DNA of 64,000 nucleotides from Micromonospora sp. WMMD1102. GTDB lineage: Bacteria; Actinomycetota; Actinomycetes; Mycobacteriales; Micromonosporaceae. The position numbers were made by a program, and so were the translations under genes. Location: positions 2,170,001 to 2,234,000 of the forward strand of contig NZ_JARUBN010000001.1 of assembly GCF_029626265.1 (NCBI RefSeq). The letters run 5' to 3'. The notes beneath the pieces were generated by a model. The model searched no databases and was not told where the DNA came from. It was given only the letters and a program-made list of their open reading frames with translations. The number at the start of each line of letters is the position of its first letter. The stretch's first letter is position 1. Positions 58,530 to 64,000 of the stretch are shown here, in pieces.

Positions 58530-58545
58530 CTTACCGAACAGTAAG
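58530..58545. promoter_or_regulatory. TetR-type inverted repeat
   Basis: CTTAC-CGAACA-GTAAG, 5-bp arms, about 60 bp upstream of the SDR start. TTACTGTTCGGTAA-like sites are typical TetR operators; no TetR gene is in the window. Confidence 0.45.
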
Positions 58546-58603
58546 CCAACTCGGGTCGGTCGGCACTCCGGTGCCGGCCGACCCACGGCCTCCAGAGGTG
58601 CGC

Positions 58604-59380
58604 ATGCCAGATCTGTTCTCGGTGCGGGACAAGGCGGTACTGGTCACCGGCGGTACCCGGGGGATCGGCCTCATGATCGCCCGGGGATTCGTCGAGGCGG
58701 GCGCCCAGGTGATCATCTCGTCCCGGAAGGCGGAGGTGTGCGCCGAGGTCGCCGCGCAGCTCTCCGAACTCGGCCGCTGCGAGGCGGTCCCGGCGGACGT
58801 CTCCAGCGCGGCCGGGGCGGCCCGGCTCGCCGAGGAGGTCCTGGCCCGGGTGCCGACCCTGGACGTACTGGTCAACAACGCCGGTGCGACCTGGGGGGCG
58901 CCGCTGGAGGCGTATCCGGAGAGTGCCTTCGACAAGCTGTGGGCGGTGAACGTCAAGGCGGTCTTCCAGCTGACCACCGCCCTGCTGCCCGCGCTGCGCG
59001 CCTCGGCGAGTGCCGACGACCCGGCTCGGGTGATCAACATCGGGTCGATCGACGGCATCCGGGTCCCATGGATGGAGGTGTACGCCTACTCGGCCACCAA
59101 GGCGGCGGTGCACATGCTGACCCGGAGCCTGGCCCATCAGCTCGCCCCGGAGCACATCACGGTGAACGCGATCGCGCCCGGCCCGTTCGAGAGCAAGATG
59201 ATGGCGTTCGCGCTGGACGACCCGGCGACCCGGGCGACGATCGAGCACCAGGTGCCGCTCGGCCGGATCGGCCGGCCCGACGACATGGCCGGAGCGGCGA
59301 TCTACCTCGCGTCGCGCGCCGGGGCGTACCTCACTGGAGCGGTCATTCCGGTCGACGGGGGCATCACCACGCACGGCTGA
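58604..59380 (+). CDS. short-chain dehydrogenase/reductase
   Basis: A 258-residue classical SDR: TGGTRGIG cofactor loop (VLVTGGTRGIGLMIARG), VPADVSS, VLVNNAGATWG, catalytic Ser in VINIGSIDGIRV, YSATK (Tyr and Lys) and PGPFESKMM. The Arg in SSRK after strand 2 suggests NADP(H). The substrate is unknown; close types are the RhlG/3-ketoacyl-reductase-like or gluconate dehydrogenase group. ATG 58604 is the family start; a longer frame runs through the operator. Confidence 0.87.
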   Translation: MPDLFSVRDKAVLVTGGTRGIGLMIARGFVEAGAQVIISSRKAEVCAEVAAQLSELGRCEAVPADVSSAAGAARLAEEVLARVPTLDVLVNNAGATWGAPLEAYPESAFDKLWAVNVKAVFQLTTALLPALRASASADDPARVINIGSIDGIRVPWMEVYAYSATKAAVHMLTRSLAHQLAPEHITVNAIAPGPFESKMMAFALDDPATRATIEHQVPLGRIGRPDDMAGAAIYLASRAGAYLTGAVIPVDGGITTHG

Positions 59381-59460
59381 CATATCACTCTGCGTAACCG
59401 TATATCTCACTTAATCGGTCACCGCTGTCGGTAACCCGTAACCCCGTGATCCGCGTACAG

Positions 59461-59496
59461 ACGCCGCGCGGACCTCGGCAGTGGTCCGCGCGGCGT
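59461..59496. terminator. perfect 14-bp hairpin, bidirectional
   Basis: ACGCCGCGCGGACC and GGTCCGCGCGGCGT with an 8-nt loop, between the convergent SDR and SsgA-like genes. Confidence 0.8.
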
Positions 59497-59593
59497 GGTG
59501 GGTCCCGATCAGCCTGTGGTGCTCCCGGGAGCGGCGTGGTCTGGCGCTCCCGGGCCCCGGCCTGCCGGCCGGCGAGGCCGTCGTCGGCAGTGG

Positions 59594-60025
59594 TCAGCGG
59601 CCGGCCAGCAGCCGGTTGACCGCCGTGTCGACGTCGAGGTGGTCGCCCTCCCGGCCTCGGGGGACCACCACGTACGTCCGGCGCAGGAACCTGACCAGGA
59701 CGCTACGTGGCACCTCGAACAGTGCGTTACCGTCCGGTGATGAGAGTGCGAGCGCGACGAAGTCGCCCCGGGGGGTGGCCCAGGGCCAGACCCGGACGTC
59801 GCCGATCCCGGCTGGCTCATCGAGGCCGGTGACGAGCAGTTCCCGCGCGAAGGACCAGCTGACCGCTTCGCCTCCGGCGGATTCCGCGTGGAACAGGACA
59901 TGAACCGCGTACGGGTCGGCTGGGTCGTAGCGCAGGCTGGCGCGCACCGGCAGAGCCGTGGCATCAGGTGCAACGAGCCTTAACGACGTCTCGACCTCGA
60001 CCGTGGTCGGTCGGATGACACTCAT
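59594..60025 (-). CDS. SsgA-like sporulation/cell-division regulator (SALP)
   Basis: A 143-residue SsgA/SsgB-family protein: VEVETSLRLVAPDATALPVR, ASLRYDPADPYAVHVLFHAE, VSWSFARELLVTGL, VRVWPWATPRGDFVALALSS, PDGNALFEVPRSVLVRFLRR and TYVVVPRGREGDHLDVD. These proteins occur only in sporulating actinomycetes, where SsgB recruits FtsZ to septum sites. ATG 60025 follows GGGGGAG at 7 nt. Sequence order alone does not say which SALP it is, but it is full length. Confidence 0.9.
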   Translation of the reverse strand: MSVIRPTTVEVETSLRLVAPDATALPVRASLRYDPADPYAVHVLFHAESAGGEAVSWSFARELLVTGLDEPAGIGDVRVWPWATPRGDFVALALSSPDGNALFEVPRSVLVRFLRRTYVVVPRGREGDHLDVDTAVNRLLAGR

Positions 60026-60299
60026 GGACGTTCTCCCCCCGGCACCGCTGCGGGACGTATGTGTCCCGCCTTTCCCATCCTCAGCTGCTACTCATGGTTA
60101 CGCTCCGCCATACGCTGATATCACCCAGTAGTGGGAAGAGGCTTCCTAGCTCCCGATCGAAATCGAATCTTTATGTAGGATGTCCAGTTCTGCCCAGGTA
60201 CTCGATCCCACCCGGTGCCGGATGGTTCAGCCGTCGACTCACTCCGGTAACGTCCAGTCGTCCTGTTGAGTGACGGGCGGAGCCACACTGGGGGTTGAA

Positions 60300-60917
60300 A
60301 TGGCTACGAATCCATCCTCAATGGAGAAAGCTGCCCTGCCGGGTACGTGGCGGGCGAACGGGGCCGACGCCGGGGTCCGCTCCGGCGTCGCGGGGGCGGT
60401 CGAAGAGCGGAGGTACGACGTGCCGGGAAGCGAGCGCGTCCCACGGGGGGACCGGCCCGGACCTGCGACGGGAGCACCCACGGAGACGGGTGCCGAGGTG
60501 CCGCTGGAGCCGTTGGTGACGCAGACCCGGCGGCAACGGGTACGCCGGACCCTGGAGATCATCCGAGCGAATCCGACCGGCCGCATCGCGTTGAAGGTCT
60601 TCGTGGCGCTCGCCGGTGCGATCGTCGTCACACTCGGTCTCGCGTTGATTCCGCTGCCCGGTCCGGGCTGGCTGATCGTGATCGGCGGTCTGGGTATCTG
60701 GGCGGTGGAGTTCCACTGGGCCAGACGGCTGCTCAACTTCACCCGTCGGCACGTACAGAGCTGGGCACGTTGGGTACGCGAACAGTCCCTCTTGGCCAGG
60801 TTCGTCATCGGTTCGGTCGGGCTGGTGTTCGTCTCTGCGGTCGTCTGGCTGTCGGTACGGGCCAGCTTCGGCATCGACCTGATCGCCAGGTTCATGCACT
60901 ACATCGCGACGCACTGA
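60300..60917 (+). CDS. TIGR02611-type membrane protein
   Basis: A 205-residue protein. After a disordered N-terminal ~75 residues, RQRVRRTLEIIRANPTGRIA leads to membrane helices with the signature LALIPLPGPGWLIVIGGLGI (PGPGW motif) and a later helix FVIGSVGLVFVSAVVWLSVR. This matches the TIGR02611 family, unknown-function actinobacterial membrane proteins. ATG 60300 is preceded by GGGGGTTG, a weak ribosome site. The 274 bp before it (60026-60299) is AT-richer than average and holds its promoter; nothing else is seen there. Confidence 0.85.
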   Translation: MATNPSSMEKAALPGTWRANGADAGVRSGVAGAVEERRYDVPGSERVPRGDRPGPATGAPTETGAEVPLEPLVTQTRRQRVRRTLEIIRANPTGRIALKVFVALAGAIVVTLGLALIPLPGPGWLIVIGGLGIWAVEFHWARRLLNFTRRHVQSWARWVREQSLLARFVIGSVGLVFVSAVVWLSVRASFGIDLIARFMHYIATH

Positions 60918-60967
60918 CCCCGAAGTCGCGCGGACTCCGACCGATCAGGTACAGTCGTCCGCGCTGA

Positions 60968-61042
60968 GGGCGATTAGCTCAGCGGGAGAGCGCTTCGTTC
61001 ACACCGAAGAGGTCACTGGTTCGATCCCAGTATCGCCCACCA
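60968..61042 (+). tRNA. tRNA-Val (anticodon CAC)
   Basis: A 75-nt cloverleaf with acceptor GGGCGAT/ATCGCCC, D-arm with AGCTCAGCGGGAGAGC, anticodon stem CTTCG/CGAAG with loop TTCACAC (anticodon CAC, reading GUG), and T-arm with GGTTCGATCCC. The 3' CCA is encoded. A strong hairpin follows 16 nt later. Confidence 0.97.
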
Positions 61043-61058
61043 CCCGATGTGTCAGTTC

Positions 61059-61092
61059 ACGGCTCGTTACCGAATTTTCGGTAACGAGCCGT
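61059..61092 (+). terminator. long perfect hairpin after tRNA-Val
   Basis: ACGGCTCGTTACCGAA (61059-61074) pairs with TTCGGTAACGAGCCGT (61077-61092), 16 bp with a tight AATT-type loop. It should end the tRNA transcript. Confidence 0.85.
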
Positions 61093-61320
61093 TCTGGTTC
61101 TGCCCCTACGGTGGGGTACGTGTTGCTGCCCGCCGCGCTGGCCGTGGCGGGTCGACCGGCCGGGGACGCGACGGTGCGGGTCGGAAGCGGCGGGCTCGGC
61201 GTCCTGCCGAGCCCGCCGCTTCCGGTCGGCCTGTCTCAGCCGTGCTGGATCTCGCTCAGCAGCTTGCGGATCCGCACGCGGATGAACAGGGTGTTCGTCG
61301 GGTCGGTCAGGTTCAGCTGG

Positions 61321-62706
61321 TCAGGGGACCAGGTTGAACCGCTGGTTGGTCTGTCCGTGGCAGTCGTAGATCTGGATCTGCGCACCGTTGGCCGTGCTCC
61401 AGACGTCCAGGCACCGCCCGGACTGCACGCCGGTGATGGTGCCGTTGGAGTTGACGTTCCACTGCTGGTTGGTCTGGCTGTGGCAGCTGTAGATCTGCAC
61501 CGCCGCGCCGTTGCCGGAGCCCGCCGCGTCCAGACACATGTCTCCGTACACCCGTAGTTGTTTGTCCGAGGTGTACGTCCAGGACTGCTGGACCTGCCGG
61601 TTGCAGTCGTAGAGCCGCACCCGGGTGCCGTTGGTACGCGAGGGTACGTCGACGCACCGGCCCGACTGCGCGCCGACGATCTGGGCGGCGGAGCCCGGCG
61701 GCAGGGTGGGCGTGGCGGTGGGGGTGACCGGCGGCGTGGTCGGGTTTCCCGGGGGCGTGGTCGGGTTTCCCGGTGGGGTGGTCGGTGCGGCGCGGTCGAG
61801 GCCGAAGAACTGGATCGCGACCCGGGCCATGCCGCTGGACGGGAGGCTGTGCCCGGCGCCCTGGATGGCGTATGCCTCGACCTGGGTGCCGAAGCGGCGG
61901 CGGTTCCAGTTGGCCTGCGGGGTGTCGGTGGACGTCGGGGTCTGGCTCAGTCCGTGCACGTTGGTCCACTGCTCGATGGATTCCTGGAGTAGCGAGTAGG
62001 GGACGAGGGTGTCGTTGGTGCCGTGCCACAGCTGGATCGGCGGGCGGGTGCCGGTGAAGCTGGGGTGGGCGGCGCGGACGAGGTTGCCCCATTCCTGGGG
62101 GGTGCGGTTCATGGTGCCGTTGGTGCAGGGGCCGCCGGGTGGGTAGGCGGCTGCGTTGGCGAAGCAGCCGAAGGGTACGCCCATGAAGGATGCGCCGGCT
62201 TTGAACAGGTCGGGGTAGACGGCGAGCATGTGCTGGGTCATCATGCCGCCGGAGGAGCTGCCGGTGGCGTAGACCCGGTTGATGTCGCCGCCGTGTTGGG
62301 TGCGGGCGTAGTTGACCATGGATTCGATGGAGACGGGGTCGCTGCCGCCGCCGCGCCGTTTGGATGCGTCCGACCAGGTGTCGAAGCATCTGCCGAAGCC
62401 GGCTTCCTGCATGGCGGAGGGGTAGATGACGATGAAGCCGTACTGGTTGGACAGTGAGGCGAATTCGCTGCCTGAGTAGAAGCCTGGTCCGGAGCCGCCG
62501 CAGCCGTGCATGGCGACGACGATCGGTGGGTTGGCCGGGTGGTTGTCGGGGACGTAGATGTGCATTCGCATGCCGCCGGGGTTGTTGCCGAAGTTGGTCA
62601 CCTCGACCAGCGACGCGGCGGACGCCGGCGGGGACAGGGCAACGCCCCCGACCGCGAGGAGCACGGCGCTGGCGGACGCTACCAGCGCCGCCCTGGTTCG
62701 TGACAT
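61321..62706 (-). CDS. secreted CE1/PHB-depolymerase-type esterase with ricin-type CBM13
   Basis: A 461-residue exported esterase: signal peptide (1-29, ending PPASAAS), catalytic domain with PPIVVAMHGCGGSGPGFYSG (oxyanion His-Gly-Cys-Gly-Gly), nucleophile elbow VYATGSSSGGMMTQHMLAVY (Ser ~148), acid region PPIQLWHGTNDTLVPY (Asp) and AIQGAGHSLPSSGM (His). A TTPPGNP-repeat linker leads to a CBM13 ricin-lectin domain with QXW repeats (VQQSWTY; TNQQWNV; TNQRFNL). The family includes acetylxylan and feruloyl esterases as well as PHB depolymerases; a plant-wall esterase fits the lectin domain and neighbours. ATG 62706 has GGAGG at 5 nt. Confidence 0.88.
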   Translation of the reverse strand: MSRTRAALVASASAVLLAVGGVALSPPASAASLVEVTNFGNNPGGMRMHIYVPDNHPANPPIVVAMHGCGGSGPGFYSGSEFASLSNQYGFIVIYPSAMQEAGFGRCFDTWSDASKRRGGGSDPVSIESMVNYARTQHGGDINRVYATGSSSGGMMTQHMLAVYPDLFKAGASFMGVPFGCFANAAAYPPGGPCTNGTMNRTPQEWGNLVRAAHPSFTGTRPPIQLWHGTNDTLVPYSLLQESIEQWTNVHGLSQTPTSTDTPQANWNRRRFGTQVEAYAIQGAGHSLPSSGMARVAIQFFGLDRAAPTTPPGNPTTPPGNPTTPPVTPTATPTLPPGSAAQIVGAQSGRCVDVPSRTNGTRVRLYDCNRQVQQSWTYTSDKQLRVYGDMCLDAAGSGNGAAVQIYSCHSQTNQQWNVNSNGTITGVQSGRCLDVWSTANGAQIQIYDCHGQTNQRFNLVP

Positions 62707-62718
62707 GGCACCTCCATC

Positions 62719-62766
62719 GATATTCGTATATCTAGAGACCTTAGGCATGTCAGTGACGACCGTCAA
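62719..62766 (-). promoter_or_regulatory. promoter and leader operator of the CE1 esterase gene
   Basis: Leftward: -35 TTGACG (62766-62761), a 17-nt spacer and -10 TAAGGT (62743-62738). Between the start of transcription and the ribosome site is an inverted repeat GATAT-ACGA-ATATC (62732-62719) that a repressor could use. Confidence 0.6.
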
Positions 62767-63283
62767 GTAAGTGTCTAACGTGTTCTGACGCCTGAGTGGA
62801 TCCCGCCCGAGAAGTCGGCCGGGTCACGGGCCGGTGCAGGAGGGTGACCCGGATGACCGGACACTGCCGCCGAGGAAGCCGAAGGCGGTCGCCCCCGACG
62901 CCGCCCGTGACCCGTCGTACCAGGCGTTACGCGCCCGACACGGTGGAACCGCCGGGCTCGCACCAGTCACAGACGGGACTCGCCGACGTGCGGTTCCCGC
63001 CGACGCGGCGCAGGTGCGGCGACACGGGCGCTGCCGAGTACCCCGCACGGAAGGCTGGCCACGGTTGATCGACGAGTACGAGCGGGCCGTTTGCGCGAAA
63101 CCGAGTTCTCGAACGGTACGGTGCACCGGGCGCGACCTCGGATTCTTCGGCGCGGAACGACTCCAATAATTGTTTGTTACATCATTGGATAGCAATAGCC
63201 GTTGATGGATGCATCCCGGGTCGTCGGCTAGCATATCCTCGTGACTGTCGCTCCTTCTTCCATTCCGGGCGTGCGTCGTCGTC
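62767..63283. other. 517-bp region without a convincing gene
   Basis: It holds the upstream end of the esterase promoter and the promoter side of the downstream LuxR-family gene. A rightward frame 62834-63169 (111 codons) has only moderate codon bias and no recognised domain. Around 63168-63200 the DNA is AT-rich. A -10-like TAGCAT at 63229-63234 precedes GTG 63241, which opens an 18-codon frame overlapping the next gene's start. Confidence 0.5.
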
Positions 63284-64000
63284 ATGTTCCCAGTTGAGCT
63301 GCCGACCGTCTGGGCCGGCCGGGAGAAGGAGCTGGCGGCACTGCACACGGCCGTCGAGGCCACCCGTCAGGGCCGGGGATCGGTGCTCTGGGTGGAAGGC
63401 GAGGCCGGCATCGGCAAGTCCTCCCTGGTGGCCGCCGGCCTCACCAGAGGCGGGTTTCGGCGCCGCGAGCTGTTGTGGGGCACCGCGGACCAGTTGTCCC
63501 ACCGTTTTCCGCTGCGGGTGATGCTGGACTGCCTCCAGGTGCGGCCGCGCTCACCGGATCCCCGCCGGGCGCGGATAGCCGAATTCCTCCAGGACCGCCG
63601 ACCGGGGCTGTTCGCCGCGGACGACGTCGCCTACACCGCCACCGAGATGCTCGTGGCGCTCGTCGACGAACTCTCCACCGACACGCCCACCGTGCTGGTT
63701 CTCGACGATCTGCAATGGGCGGACGAAGCGTCGTTGATGCTGTGGCACCGGCTCGCCCTGGCCGCCGAGGAACTTCCGCTCCTGCTGGTCAGCGCCACCC
63801 GTCCGGTACCGGCCCGGCAGGACGTGCAGACGCTGCGGGCGGCGACGCTGCGCCGTGGCGGCACCCTGCTCCCGCTCGGCGCGCTCGGCGCCGACGACGT
63901 CCGGGCCCTGGTCACCGGAATGCTCGGGATGCCACCGGGACCCGCGCTCAACCGTCTGCTCGGGCGGGCCATGGGCAACCCGTTGTACCTGCGTGAACTG
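63284..64000 (+). CDS. LuxR-family (LAL-type) AAA ATPase regulator, 5' part
   Basis: The first 239 residues of a gene running off the window. ATG 63284 starts MFPVELPTVWAGREKELAAL, followed by a P-loop WVEGEAGIGKSSLVAAGLTR (about residues 36-55), Walker B TVLVLDDLQWADEASLMLWH (~144-163), LLVSATRPVPARQD (sensor) and ALVTGMLGMPPGPALNRLLG, NPLYLREL. This is the N-terminal AAA_16 module of large LAL regulators, which usually end in a LuxR HTH (not visible here). No Shine-Dalgarno precedes the ATG. Confidence 0.82.
   Translation, partial: MFPVELPTVWAGREKELAALHTAVEATRQGRGSVLWVEGEAGIGKSSLVAAGLTRGGFRRRELLWGTADQLSHRFPLRVMLDCLQVRPRSPDPRRARIAEFLQDRRPGLFAADDVAYTATEMLVALVDELSTDTPTVLVLDDLQWADEASLMLWHRLALAAEELPLLLVSATRPVPARQDVQTLRAATLRRGGTLLPLGALGADDVRALVTGMLGMPPGPALNRLLGRAMGNPLYLREL

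Noticed and set aside
62834..63169. 111-codon rightward gene upstream of the LAL regulator
   Set aside because: Codon bias is moderate, no domain or good ribosome site is seen, and it overlaps the esterase promoter side region.

Overview
The window is high-GC DNA (roughly 70% by eye) with mostly ATG/GTG starts, many 4-bp ATGA/GTGA gene overlaps and several apparently leaderless promoters. SsgA-like and Spo0M-like proteins, two F420-type LLM oxidoreductases, a mycothiol-dependent nitroreductase fragment, a HelD motor and many secreted CBM-bearing glycan enzymes point to a sporulating, polysaccharide-degrading actinomycete. Micromonosporaceae is my best guess; that is inference, since no rRNA or marker gene is present.

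Layout. 1-11.6 kb: end of an Rv2466c-like gene; an autoregulated ArsR-VOC operon; xylulokinase converging on a leftward usp-xfp-(63 aa)-NUDIX operon (xylulose phosphorylation plus the phosphoketolase shunt); a PP2C phosphatase; KDPG aldolase; a methyltransferase; a DUF3072 protein; and an alpha/beta hydrolase-MerR operon behind a MerR-type palindrome. 11.6-18.2 kb: a Tn7-like transposon of about 6.56 kb with TGT...ACA termini, repeated transposase-binding sites at both ends and a leftward operon of membrane-protein cargo, TnsA-like nuclease, DDE transposase, AAA+ regulator and TniQ. The transposase frame is interrupted by one in-frame TGA. The element sits in the last codons of the merR gene. 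18.2-27.7 kb: an HTH/Clp-N pair behind tandem operators, a diacylglycerol-kinase-like protein, a YihY membrane protein, a double PAP2 protein, an EEP-family protein, and a NarL-type two-component pair with an uncharacterised upstream gene.

28-35 kb: a 1265-aa LanKC-like protein (lyase-like, kinase and cyclase-like regions) with non-canonical catalytic residues and no obvious precursor, convergent with a large AfsR-type SARP regulator carrying a 39-bp tandem repeat. 35-45 kb: a 40-aa membrane peptide coupled to an LLM oxidoreductase, a secreted M1 peptidase and a GH5 mannanase sharing AACCGGTT-type operators, a second LLM enzyme, Spo0M, small membrane, disordered and zinc-ribbon-like proteins, a minimal GntR regulator, and a secreted CBM2-(DUF3237)x2 protein. 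45-54 kb: HelD, a LolA/DUF2092-like secreted protein divergent from an OmpR-type two-component system, and a TPR/Pro-rich/FN3-like membrane protein, followed by microsatellite-like DNA.

53.8-64 kb: an unrecognised protein, a DUF4236 miniprotein, an AraC regulator divergent from a GH44-CBM3 enzyme, an SDR, an SsgA-like protein, a TIGR02611 membrane protein, tRNA-Val(CAC), a CE1-type esterase with CBM13, and the start of a LuxR-family (LAL-like) ATPase that runs off the window. No CRISPR array, cas gene, rRNA or phage was seen. Most features besides the transposon look like ordinary chromosomal genes. The strongest candidates for something new are the Tn7-like element with its split transposase, the degenerate LanKC protein, and the CBM2-DUF3237 architecture.
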